NCBI GenBank assembly: GCA_964462325.1
Contig: CAYWYQ010000020.1
Coordinates: 1-14,186 of the forward strand
DNA length: 14,186 nt
Origin: CAYFMS01 sp964462325
Lineage (GTDB): Bacteria; Patescibacteriota; Patescibacteriia; UBA9934
Direction: 5' to 3'
The notes beneath the pieces were generated by a model that worked only from the letters and a program-made list of their open reading frames with translations, was not told the DNA's origin and ran no database searches. Positions within the stretch are counted from its first letter, which is position 1. Every line of letters starts with the position of its first letter. Below, piece after piece: positions 5,442-12,428 of the stretch. Position numbers and translations under genes: made by a program.

Positions 5442-5942
5442 ATGAGTATCATGCGAGACATCATTCAAGCACCGTGGCTACGCATATTGCGGCCAAAGTA
5501 CCGGCCAAATGTAGCGGTGATTGTTACGAATGAAGAGGGCGATATTTTACTTGCAGAACGCCTAGATTTGCCGGGAGTCATTCAAACGGTGCAAGGAGGC
5601 ATAGATGCAGGGGAGGATGTCATAGATGCTGGTGTTCGCGAAACGGCTGAGGAGCTTGGAATTGACGAGAGTGTAATCGAGCCAATTGAATATCTTTTAG
5701 ACTCTTGGAGTTATGATTGGCCGAATCCATGGAAATGGCCATTGTTGATTTCAGGGTATAAGGGACAGGAACAGCAATTTGTTCTTGTTCGTATTCCAAA
5801 ACAGACGACATTTAGGCTTGGTAAGCACTTCCGAGAATTTAAAAAAGTGTGGTGGGAGAGGCCAGAGAATGTTCTTAATCAAGTAAACGAAATCAAAAAA
5901 GAAGGCATAGAAAAAGCAATGCGAGGATTTAACTTGATTTAA
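5442..5942 (+). CDS. RppH-like Nudix hydrolase (candidate RNA pyrophosphohydrolase)
   Basis: 166 residues. The Nudix box occupies 52-74 as GGIDAGED..REtAEELGI with all core Gly, Glu and Arg positions of Gx5Ex7REUxEExGU present (Thr sits at the first hydrophobic position). RPNVAVIV upstream and W.YDWPNPWKWP followed by YKGQEQQFVLVRI downstream match the RppH / dinucleoside polyphosphate hydrolase branch rather than MutT. RppH enzymes remove pyrophosphate from 5'-triphosphate mRNA, allowing decay; related enzymes cleave Ap4A. Which substrate is used here cannot be read from the sequence. The start at 5442 (alternative 5451) is one base after the PEBP stop with no SD, so translation is probably coupled. 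A terminator follows at 6043-6062. Confidence 0.85.
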   Translation: MSIMRDIIQAPWLRILRPKYRPNVAVIVTNEEGDILLAERLDLPGVIQTVQGGIDAGEDVIDAGVRETAEELGIDESVIEPIEYLLDSWSYDWPNPWKWPLLISGYKGQEQQFVLVRIPKQTTFRLGKHFREFKKVWWERPENVLNQVNEIKKEGIEKAMRGFNLI

Positions 5943-6000
5943 TAGAGGTATTGATTGGCTTTTGATCACTGCAGCATACATATGTAAATTATGTCCCTAA

Positions 6001-6024
6001 CGAAGTTCGCAATAGCGAACAGAG
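6001..6024. repeat. Hairpin element resembling the 4888-4915 block
   Basis: GTTCGC (6005-6010), loop AATA and GCGAAC (6015-6020) form a perfect six-base-pair hairpin. The stretch AGCGAACAGAGTG is one mismatch from AGCGAACAAAGTG at 4888-4900, and both are followed shortly by ATGTC. It may be a second, worn copy of the same dispersed element. Confidence 0.5.
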
Positions 6025-6042
6025 TGGGAACAGAATGTCTTC

Positions 6043-6062
6043 AAAAAATCTGGAGATTTTTT
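6043..6062 (+). terminator. Intrinsic terminator after the Nudix gene
   Basis: AAAAAATC (6043-6050) pairs with GATTTTTT (6055-6062) around TGGA, and the T-run extends to 6063. It is AT-rich but perfect. Confidence 0.7.
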
Positions 6063-6071
6063 TGTTTGTAA

Positions 6072-6088
6072 ATTAAGTCGGACTTAAT
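6072..6088. promoter_or_regulatory. Candidate operator upstream of the M23 gene
   Basis: A perfect inverted repeat: ATTAAGTC, one central G, GACTTAAT. It ends ten bases before the -35 box. No regulator for it is encoded in the window, so function is inferred from symmetry and position only. Confidence 0.45.
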
Positions 6089-6097
6089 ATCTGATCG

Positions 6098-6126
6098 TTG
6101 ACATTGATCGAATGAAATGCTAATGT
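6098..6126 (+). promoter_or_regulatory. Promoter of the M23 peptidase gene
   Basis: TTGACA (6098-6103), a 17-bp spacer and TAATGT (6121-6126), with TGC giving an extended -10. Predicted start is near 6133, and the leader carries a GGAGG ribosome site at 6150-6154. Confidence 0.8.
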
Positions 6127-6158
6127 CTTACTTCGCATACGCGAACATTGGAGGAACA

Positions 6159-6800
6159 ATGGATATGGAACAAGTGCGTAGTGCAGCAAGTAATCCCATT
6201 TGGTTTGATGAGGAAACGAGCAGGCTCATTCATAGTTTGCCACTTCCGAAGTCACCGCTCAGGGCTGGATTTCTGACCTTGAAAAGCTGGGCGCGACTCG
6301 CAGAAAGCACGATCGTCGACACGAAAAGAGCGAAATACACTCTTGTGGAGGATCGTTTCGAAAGAGAACTCTATGAATTCCATGGTTTTATGTGCGACCT
6401 GAGTCCTGAGTCACACATGGCATGCTTCTTGCACGCGATTGATTTCTTGGTCCCTGACGGTACGCCGGTCTATGCATCTCAAGACGGAGTCATCCATGAA
6501 GTTGTCGAAAATTACAAGTCTTGGGGAATCGAAGAGAGACATCAAAAGTACATGAACTATCTGACGATCAATCATGGACAAGGGGAATTTTCGCAATATT
6601 GCCATTTGGGTCAATGGTCGGTTACGAGGCAGGGCTTGAAGATCGGACACAAGGTACGACAAGGGCAGCGCATTGGAACAGTCAGAAAAACCGGCTGGAC
6701 AGATCGGGATCATCTACATTATCTCGTGTTCAGGGGTGATAGTGATAGACGCAATCCATTCGGCTTCAAAAGCCTTAGACCACGCTTCAACTGCGAGTAA
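6159..6800 (+). CDS. M23-family metallopeptidase without signal peptide (213 aa)
   Basis: M23 peptidases are zinc endopeptidases that cut peptidoglycan cross-bridges. The start at 6159 follows GGAGG (6150-6154). The domain runs from about residue 85: SHMACFLHAIDFLVPDGTPV, then ASQDGVIHEV, then YCHL (147-150) and HLHYLVF (185-191) with the HxH pair His185/His187. The first zinc motif is unusual: Asp95 lies three residues after His92 and nine after His86, instead of four after a single His. This fits the M23 branch with SH-x5-[YH]A-hydrophobic-DF, with His86 as the more likely ligand. No signal peptide or membrane segment precedes the domain, so export is unexplained. The gene is visibly more GC-rich than its neighbours. 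Confidence 0.8.
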   Translation: MDMEQVRSAASNPIWFDEETSRLIHSLPLPKSPLRAGFLTLKSWARLAESTIVDTKRAKYTLVEDRFERELYEFHGFMCDLSPESHMACFLHAIDFLVPDGTPVYASQDGVIHEVVENYKSWGIEERHQKYMNYLTINHGQGEFSQYCHLGQWSVTRQGLKIGHKVRQGQRIGTVRKTGWTDRDHLHYLVFRGDSDRRNPFGFKSLRPRFNCE

Positions 6801-6815
6801 TGACTCGTAGTTTTT
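6791..6815 (+). terminator. Terminator overlapping the M23 stop codon
   Basis: CGAGT (6794-6798) pairs with ACTCG (6803-6807) around AATG; the flanking AACT/AGTT extend the stem past one mismatch, followed by TTTTTC. The TAA stop lies in the stem-loop. Confidence 0.65.
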
Positions 6816-6848
6816 CTTTTTTTAAAACAAAATGATATATACTATAGG

Positions 6849-6854
6849 TATAAT
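6849..6854 (+). promoter_or_regulatory. Possible -10 box of the DUF1761 gene
   Basis: A perfect TATAAT, 15 bases before the ATG at 6870, in a very AT-rich stretch. No convincing -35 at normal spacing, and no SD between it and the start codon. Confidence 0.4.
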
Positions 6855-6869
6855 TATTTAAAAGATACT

Positions 6870-7286
6870 ATGTTTACAGAAACAATTATTTGGTGGCCAG
6901 TTTTCGTTGCAGCTGCAGCAAATATGATTATTAGTATGTTATGGTATGGTCCTTTGTTTGGAGCTCGATGGATGAAGGAAACAGGTATGACGGATGCTGA
7001 TGCAAAAAAAGCAAAAGAGAAAGGCATGGCAAAGGAAATGGTAATTGCATTTATAAGTAGTATTGTAATGGCGTATGTGTTGGCGCAAGTTATTATTCTT
7101 GCAGCGGCATTCACGGCTGCATCTGCTGTCATGACAGCCGTTTGGATTTGGCTTGGTTTCATGGCAACACTCTTGCTTTCTGGAGTGCTTTGGAGGGGAG
7201 AGAGTTGGGCCTTGTATGTAATCAATGCAGGTCATCGCTTGGTTGCTTTGGCAGCGATGGCACTTCTCATGTTCTCTTGGATTTAA
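6870..7286 (+). CDS. DUF1761 family membrane protein (138 aa)
   Basis: Matches the DUF1761 pattern: WWPVFVAAAANMIISMLWYGPLFGARWMKE at the N-terminus (first membrane helix then the WYGPLFG landmark), followed by a short charged cytoplasmic-looking helix (DADAKKAKEKGMAKEM) and three further hydrophobic segments (about 57-80, 84-104 and 120-137). The family occurs in many bacteria and has no established role. The start at 6870 has no SD and a predicted leader of about nine bases. The gene is closed by a strong terminator before the RND gene, so it is probably its own unit. Confidence 0.8.
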   Translation: MFTETIIWWPVFVAAAANMIISMLWYGPLFGARWMKETGMTDADAKKAKEKGMAKEMVIAFISSIVMAYVLAQVIILAAAFTAASAVMTAVWIWLGFMATLLLSGVLWRGESWALYVINAGHRLVALAAMALLMFSWI

Positions 7287-7295
7287 TCTATATAG

Positions 7296-7327
7296 AAAAA
7301 AGACCTACACACACAAGGGTCTTTTTT
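7296..7327 (+). terminator. Intrinsic terminator after the DUF1761 gene
   Basis: AAAAAAGACC (7296-7305), a 12-base loop rich in AC repeats and GGTCTTTTTT (7318-7327). The T-run forms the 3' arm. Confidence 0.8.
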
Positions 7328-7365
7328 ATTACTAGGACTTGCAAAAATTGAAAAAAGGAGTACAT

Positions 7366-8078
7366 TTGACCATTATGAAATTTACACAGCGATTCACGAA
7401 CACATTATTTCGTCATGGACGAATTTTGATACTATTGTTCCTATTCTTGTCCATATTTGGAAGTATTTCACTTTCTGCGATGCAAAGGCAGGGATTCCCA
7501 GAAGTTCTTGTAAATATTGCAACGGTACAAGTCCCATATCCAAATGCGAATGCGGAGCAGGTAGAGCGCGATATTATTATCCCAATTGAATCGGCAATTT
7601 CTGATATAGAAAATATCACAGACTATTCAATGACGGCGGCCGATAATTTTGGTTTTGGAGTCGTAACATTCGACCAGAAAGCAGATGTGTCAGCAGCAGT
7701 TGCAAAACTGAAGCAAGAAGTGTTGGGAATTCAATTTCCTGAAGATTCGCTCGATGCAAACGTTGAAGAAATTTCTGCGTCAGGGGTAGGAGAATTTGTT
7801 CTTTCTATTTCAGAAGTGGGGGATGAGCAAAAGCTTTTCGAGGCTGGACTTGCGCTTGAGCAAGAACTTTCAAGTATCGACGGGGTAAAACGTATTACAC
7901 CAATGAACCCAATTCTTCCCGAACTTCATATTGTCTTTGATGAAGAACTTCTGATTGATCATGATCTTTCAAGGCAGGATATTGAAGGAATGATCAGTAC
8001 GGCAAACTTTGTTGCGCCAGCTGGATCATTTATCGAAAATGGTCGACAAATCAATGTTCTGTTTCAAAATAAGGTTGA
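7366..8078 (+). CDS. RND efflux transporter, N-terminal part (interrupted by assembly gap)
   Basis: 5' part of an AcrB/HAE1-type inner-membrane pump that uses the proton gradient to expel substrates. Visible are the first membrane helix (ILILLFLFLSIFGSISLSAM), then the first porter subdomains with family landmarks FPEVLVNIATVQVPYPNANA, the stretch from EQVERDIIIPIE to ADNFGFGVVTF, and AVAKLKQEV. I start at TTG 7366 because AAAGGAG (7354-7360) is five bases upstream; the ATG at 7375 lies 14 bases from it and is the alternative. The reading is cut by the N run at 8079. It is not a truncated gene: the sequence after the gap continues it in frame once the duplicated gap edge is removed (see 8179-10727). 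Confidence 0.9.
8024..8078 (+). repeat. 55-bp gap-edge duplication, left copy
   Basis: Identical to 8179-8233 on the other side of the N run. It lies within the RND coding sequence (SFIENGRQINVLFQNKV) and is best read as unmerged overlap of two contig ends rather than a biological repeat. Confidence 0.9.
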
Positions 8079-8178
8079 NNNNNNNNNNNNNNNNNNNNNN
8101 NNNNNNNNNNNNNNNNNNNNNNNNNNNNNNNNNNNNNNNNNNNNNNNNNNNNNNNNNNNNNNNNNNNNNNNNNNNNNN
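8079..8178. other. Assembly gap of exactly 100 N
   Basis: A run of 100 N, the standard placeholder for a gap of unknown size. The 55 bases on its left recur exactly on its right, so the true distance is probably minus 55, meaning no sequence is missing. Confidence 0.97.
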
Positions 8179-8233
8179 GATCATTTATCGAAAATGGTCG
8201 ACAAATCAATGTTCTGTTTCAAAATAAGGTTGA
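8179..8233 (+). repeat. 55-bp gap-edge duplication, right copy
   Basis: Identical to 8024-8078. It should be merged with that copy to restore the RND reading frame. Confidence 0.9.
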
Positions 8234-10727
8234 GTCCATTGATGATATTCAGAATCTAGAAATCAACGATGAATTGGTACTTTCTGATGTCGCCTCGGTA
8301 GAAGTAAAATTCAATAATCAAGATCAATATAATCGCATTGGCTATGCGCAAGATGAGAGCGAAACGCTTGACATTGAGCGCGCACTTCTCTTTGGTGTGC
8401 AGATTAAGTCTGATGCAGACATTCTTGTTATTTCCGATTATTTGGAAGAATTAGTAGAAGGGTATGAAGAGGGGAAATTAACGATTGTCTACTCCCAAGC
8501 AGAAAGTACTAGATTGCAGATTGAAGAAATTACGCAAAGTATATTTGGTAAGCCTATCGATACTCTTGGTCCATTTGCTTTCATCGGATATCTGCTTGGA
8601 GGATTAGGTTTTGTAACACTACTCCTTTTCTTCTTCATGAATATCCGTGTAGCAATTATGGCGGCACTTGCCATTCCTGCTTCACTATTCTCAGCTGCTA
8701 TTTATCTTAACTTTGTTGGGATTGACCTCAATACACTCGTTCTCTTTGCAATGGTATTGGTGATTGGACTTGTTGTTGATCCAACTATTGTATTCCTTGA
8801 ATCCATGCAGCGTTATATTGAAGAAGGAAAGAATGGAAAAGAAGCAGCAGTAAAAACGGTAGAGACGGTTGGTTTAGGTGTATTCCTTGCAGTGCTTACG
8901 AATATTTTAGTCTTTGTTCCATTCGGACTCGTATCAGGCTTTTTTGGAGAGATTATTAAGTACATTCCGGCAACCGTTATCCCTGCAATGATTGCATCGA
9001 TGCTTATTCCGATTGTTTTCCTCATGCCACTTTCGGCAAAAATTATGAAGCCCCGAAAGAAGACCATTGAATCTAATGATGAGCTTGCAGCAACATGGAA
9101 GCTTGGAATGTGGATGCGAAATGGTTTGAAAAAACTCCTAAAAAAAGGAAAAAAGATAGCTGTATTACGTATCGCTGTATTCCTTTTTGTTCTTGCCTTG
9201 CCTATGCTTGTCGGGTTTGGTCTGACATCAAGTGGAGCGGTTCAAGTGGTGCAATTCTCATCATCTGATGATTCAGATTTCCTGATTATAAATGGAGATA
9301 TCGCTGCTGATTGGACATTTGAAAAAGCGGTTTATGATGTCGTAGTGCCGCTTCAGGATGAACTCGCAACCTATCCAGAAATTCAGCATTTTTTCTACTT
9401 CGAACAATCGGGTAATTCATTCATGATTATTGCGCAGCTCCTTCCAATCCCAGATCGGGAAGATGCAGAGATGCGAACAGCAACGGACCTTGCGCGAGCA
9501 ATGAATGACGGTATTGCGGAACTTGAGCTTGATGCAGAAATTCGTGCATCCGCAGATAGTGAGGGGCCACCGCAAGACGAATTTCCAGTTTCACTTCGAA
9601 TTTTCGAAGATGATGCTGATCTCCTTGAAGCAGCCATTGAAGATATCGCCGCATATCTTGATGCTCGAGAAGATGTAGACATTGTAAACACATCTTTTGA
9701 AGAAGTATCGTCTGGCGGAACAATCGTACTCGACTTTGATAAGGGAAGTAGCTTACCAAGTCCAATGATTGCCTTTGGTGTTGCGCGCGGTGTGCTTGCA
9801 GAAACAGAACTTGGGTCACTTACGCTTGATGGAACGAAGTATGAGCTACGTTCATCAAATACGATTACCATCGAATCAGAATCAGAGCTTCTCGACTTAG
9901 AGGTAATGCCAAAAATTCCATCACCATTCCCAGGTATCCCTGGTATTGATGCGCAGACGCTTGAGGATGTGACCATTGAAACGGAAAAGCAGGAATCGAT
10001 TACCATACAACGCTCAAATGGGCGCCGAGTTGCGTCATTGAATGCATCTGTCTTCGAAGACATTGATCCTCTTACCGTTCAATCCGAACTCGAAGCGTAT
10101 TTGAGTGATGAGAAACTAGATGAGCTTGGCATTGATCGAAATTCACTTGACTTTGAAGGGGTAGCAGATTCTATTGGAGAATCATTCAGTGATCTCTTTA
10201 CAGCATTACTTATCTCGATCTTCCTTATTTATGTGATTCTGGTTGGTTTCTTCCGTTCATTCTTTGAGCCAATCATTATTCTCTTTGCCATCCCACTAGG
10301 ACTGGTCGGTGTATTCTTTGCCGTTGCAGCAACAACGGGACAATTAGGATTCCTTGAATTACTCGGTGTTGTCGCCATGGCAGGTATTGTTGTAAATGTT
10401 ACAATTCTTTTGCTCGATAATGCGAATCAGATGTTGCGAGCAGGACGTTCTCCTGCGGATGCGATTTCAACAGCCGTTGGATTAAGATTGAGGCCCATTG
10501 TGCTTACGCAGCTTACGGCATTTGGAAGTTTGATTCCGCTTGTCTATCTTTCTCCATTCTGGAAAGGGTTAGCAGCAGCGATTATCTTCGGGATTATATC
10601 GTCGGCACTTCTTGCTTTGGTTGTGGTACCAATTCTGTACCTCTGGGCACATAGCTTGCCAGATATGTTCGGAAAGATAATGCAAAAGATCCGATCTCGA
10701 TTACCTCGACTTCGACGCACAAAATAA
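8179..10727 (+). CDS. RND efflux transporter, central and C-terminal part
   Basis: Continues the gene that starts at 7366. Joined at the 55-base overlap, the frame reads NKV-ESIDDIQNLEINDELVLSDVA without a stop, and the whole protein is about 1,068 residues, normal for AcrB-like pumps. It shows membrane helices 2-6, the second large porter loop and helices 7-12, including GVVAMAGIVVNVTILLLDN and RLRPIVLTQLTAFGSLIPL. The TM4 proton-relay site reads GLVVDPTIVFLES: the first Asp (codon 8778-8780) is kept but the second is Pro (8781-8783), where AcrB has Asp-Asp. No adaptor (membrane-fusion) or outer-membrane partner is encoded nearby. Reading only from the TTG at 8274 would be wrong. The stop lies inside a shared terminator. 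Confidence 0.92.
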
Positions 10728-10751
10728 AAATAGCCCATTTGGGCTATTTTT
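10726..10751. terminator. Bidirectional terminator between RND and ZIP genes
   Basis: AAAAATAGCCC (10726-10736), loop ATTT and GGGCTATTTTT (10741-10751): a perfect 11-base-pair stem with A and T ends that serve as T-runs in either direction. Both stop codons (10725-10727 plus, 10752-10750 minus) lie at its edges. Confidence 0.9.
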
Positions 10752-11658
10752 AGTGATCGTCATCATCACCATGTTCTTCTTCATGATATTCTTCATTGTC
10801 GTCATGAATGTCTTTTTCATGTCCGTCTTCATCAGTATGCTCCTCCTCTTCATGATGATCATCTTCATTGTGGATCTCGCCAATACCATGCGAATGACCT
10901 TCTTCTCCTTCAGCAAGCGTATTTATTCCAACGATTGCAAGGACGCCAAGTACAATAAGTCCGGCTGCAACAATTGTTTTCTTCCCGCCTTTAAGAGAAG
11001 ATGGAACAAGGTCCACGAGTACTGTATATAAAAACATTCCTGCCGCAACACCGAGAAGCGGTCCAATAATTCCCTCGGTAGAGATCAGAATATAGCCAAG
11101 AATGACACCAAGAAGAATAGTACTTGACGTGAAGAAATTCCACATAAGTGCTTTTTTGTTTGAAAATCCTGCGCTCTTCAGAACAAAGAATTCAGAAACT
11201 TCTTGAACAAATTCATGTACAAGAATTCCAAATGCGGTTGCGAGACCTAATTTGATATCTACGATAAAAGCAGGAACAAGGAGGGTCCCGTCTGCAATAT
11301 TGTGAACAGAGTCTCCGACCAGAAGACGTCTTGCCCCTTTTGATGAATGTGAATCATCGCAGTGTTCATCACTATGATGGTGATGACCTTCTGGAAAAAG
11401 AAAGGAAATTCCCCAAACAATAATGGCACCAAGCGCAATATACGCTGTCGTGATATATGGATTTTCAATAAGATGTAGCGATTCTGAAATAAGGCCGAGT
11501 GCTACCACAAAGAAGACACCTGAAGAAAAACTCACTAAGTAAAACAAGTTTTTATTTAACCACGATCCGAATTGTTTCCAGGTAAAAACGATTCCGGTAA
11601 GTGAAATAAGCATGACGGCGAGAGCCGATAAAAGAGACAAAAATAATGCAATATTCAT
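10750..11658 (-). CDS. ZIP-family metal (probably zinc) transporter with acidic His-rich tail
   Basis: 302-residue polytopic membrane protein. ZIP motifs: HNIADG (119-124, TM4) and HEFVQEVSEF (149-158, TM5), which form the binuclear metal site; Gln replaces the second His of HExPHE, as in many bacterial members. A cytoplasmic-loop cluster GHHHHSDEHC (91-100) lies between TM3 and TM4. The last ~52 residues (251-302) are an acidic tail with 11 His; ZIP C-termini face outside, so this tail could capture metal. The start at 11658 is the ATG before MNIALFLSLL; the frame extends to 11706, but that part covers the promoter. The gene is divergent from a Fur/Zur-type regulator, which supports zinc uptake. 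Substrate is inferred, not shown. Confidence 0.88.
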   Translation of the reverse strand: MNIALFLSLLSALAVMLISLTGIVFTWKQFGSWLNKNLFYLVSFSSGVFFVVALGLISESLHLIENPYITTAYIALGAIIVWGISFLFPEGHHHHSDEHCDDSHSSKGARRLLVGDSVHNIADGTLLVPAFIVDIKLGLATAFGILVHEFVQEVSEFFVLKSAGFSNKKALMWNFFTSSTILLGVILGYILISTEGIIGPLLGVAAGMFLYTVLVDLVPSSLKGGKKTIVAAGLIVLGVLAIVGINTLAEGEEGHSHGIGEIHNEDDHHEEEEHTDEDGHEKDIHDDNEEYHEEEHGDDDDH

Positions 11659-11671
11659 AGTATATTTATAT

Positions 11672-11690
11672 AATGCAACTCTATTGCGTT
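11672..11690. promoter_or_regulatory. Candidate Zur/Fur operator between ZIP and regulator genes
   Basis: Imperfect inverted repeat AATGCAA-N5-TTGCGTT, seven bases per arm with one mismatch. It covers the -10 and spacer of the ZIP promoter and touches the -35 of the regulator gene, so one bound dimer could repress transport and tune its own gene. Confidence 0.55.
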
Positions 11691-11706
11691 TACAAATATT
11701 TGTCAA
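11678..11706 (-). promoter_or_regulatory. Promoter of the ZIP gene
   Basis: On the minus strand TTGACA (11706-11701), a 17-bp spacer and TAGAGT (11683-11678). Predicted start is near 11671, leaving a leader of about 13 bases without SD. An alternative TATAAA (11670-11665) would place the start at the ATG. Confidence 0.55.
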
Positions 11707-11717
11707 ATTGATACAAT
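11689..11717 (+). promoter_or_regulatory. Promoter of the Fur/Zur-type regulator, apparently leaderless
   Basis: TTTACA (11689-11694), a 17-bp spacer and TACAAT (11712-11717). The ATG at 11724 falls exactly where transcription should start, so the message would begin with its own start codon. Confidence 0.65.
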
Positions 11718-11723
11718 CTTTTC

Positions 11724-12137
11724 ATGAATAACAATCAAATAACCAGTCTTCTAAAAACGCATGGGTTACGAGTGACAAATAAACGAGTGAGTATCCTGGT
11801 AGCACTTGATCAAAGCAAGCGTCCGCTTTCTGTTATGCAATTACTTGAGGCTCTTCCTGCTATCGACCGCGTGACACTTTACAGGGCGCTTGATGCATTT
11901 ACTGACCTTGGAATCACGCGTCAAATTGACTTCGGAGATCGTGCGAAATATTTTGAGCTTGATCGAGGAGATGATCATCATCATATTACTTGCCTTGAAT
12001 GTCATGCGATTGAAGATGTAGATATCTGCTCGTCTTATAAACTTGCTGATGCAGCTGTAGCATCATCAAAAACATTCAAAAAGATACTTCAACATACATT
12101 GGAATTTCAAGGAATTTGTCGAAAGTGTTCCGTATAG
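11724..12137 (+). CDS. Fur-family metalloregulator, probably Zur
   Basis: 137 residues, normal for the family. An N-terminal winged helix (about 5-80) contains LRVTNKRVSILVAL and the recognition region DRVTLYRALDAF (48-59). The metal and dimer part has HHH (85-87), CLEC (Cys90/Cys93) and CRKC (Cys132/Cys135), the four-cysteine structural zinc site of Fur/Zur/PerR proteins. These repressors bind DNA when loaded with metal. Divergence from a ZIP transporter and the inverted repeat between them favour zinc as the signal, hence Zur, but iron or manganese cannot be excluded by sequence alone. No SD is present; the start coincides with the predicted transcription start. Confidence 0.87.
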   Translation: MNNNQITSLLKTHGLRVTNKRVSILVALDQSKRPLSVMQLLEALPAIDRVTLYRALDAFTDLGITRQIDFGDRAKYFELDRGDDHHHITCLECHAIEDVDICSSYKLADAAVASSKTFKKILQHTLEFQGICRKCSV

Positions 12138-12167
12138 TTCGGAACGGTTATCCAAAGAAGGGAAGTG

Positions 12168-12197
12168 AAAGAACCTCTTACAAAAGAGGTTCTTTTG
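12168..12197. terminator. Bidirectional terminator between regulator and small minus-strand gene
   Basis: AAAGAACCTCTT (12168-12179), loop ACAA and AAGAGGTTCTTT (12184-12195): a perfect 12-base-pair stem, followed by TGTTT. A second small hairpin, GTTCCG/CGGAAC, spans the regulator's stop at 12127-12145. Confidence 0.85.
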
Positions 12198-12198
12198 T

Positions 12199-12426
12199 TT
12201 AGTGCTGAACCGCTGATTGTCTCGTTGGAAGTCCCATTTGTTCTCTTGCCCATCGTATTCCTGATCGATTACCAGCCAAATACTGACTCCGTGCAATTTC
12301 AAGAAAAAACACTTTGAGTTCACTGGCAGGGTCTTCTGGAATATGAAGCTTTGTCACGAGTTGTTCAAATCGATTCATGAGTTCGATATACCATTTTGCG
12401 CGAGCAAATTTTACGGCGTCTGTCAT
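12199..12426 (-). CDS. Small conserved-looking protein (75 aa), unknown function
   Basis: 75 residues, soluble, mostly helical. It reads ARAKWYIELMNRFEQLV near the start, then PEDPASELKVFFLEIARSQY and GNRSGIRWAREQMG toward the end. The dense aromatic and charged pattern looks like a conserved family, and I have an impression of similar short proteins in Patescibacteria, but I cannot name one. The start at 12426 is two bases after the stop of the lamin-tail gene, with no SD, so it is probably translated by coupling. The frame extends to 12474, which would overlap the upstream gene by 46 bases and is less likely. Confidence 0.7.
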   Translation of the reverse strand: MTDAVKFARAKWYIELMNRFEQLVTKLHIPEDPASELKVFFLEIARSQYLAGNRSGIRWAREQMGLPTRQSAVQH

Positions 12427-12428
12427 AC

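Noticed and set aside
8009..8259. Open frames spanning the N run
   Set aside because: Products of translating unknown bases and the duplicated gap edge; they disappear once the overlap is merged.
9395..10063. 222-aa open frame on the minus strand inside the RND gene
   Set aside because: It is antisense to the conserved porter domain, is dominated by serine runs that mirror the sense codons, and has no ribosome site or family motif.
10753..11031. 92-aa plus-strand hydrophobic frame opposite the ZIP tail
   Set aside because: It is the antisense reading of the Glu/Asp/His codons, which gives Ile/Met/Phe-rich nonsense, and there is no start signal.
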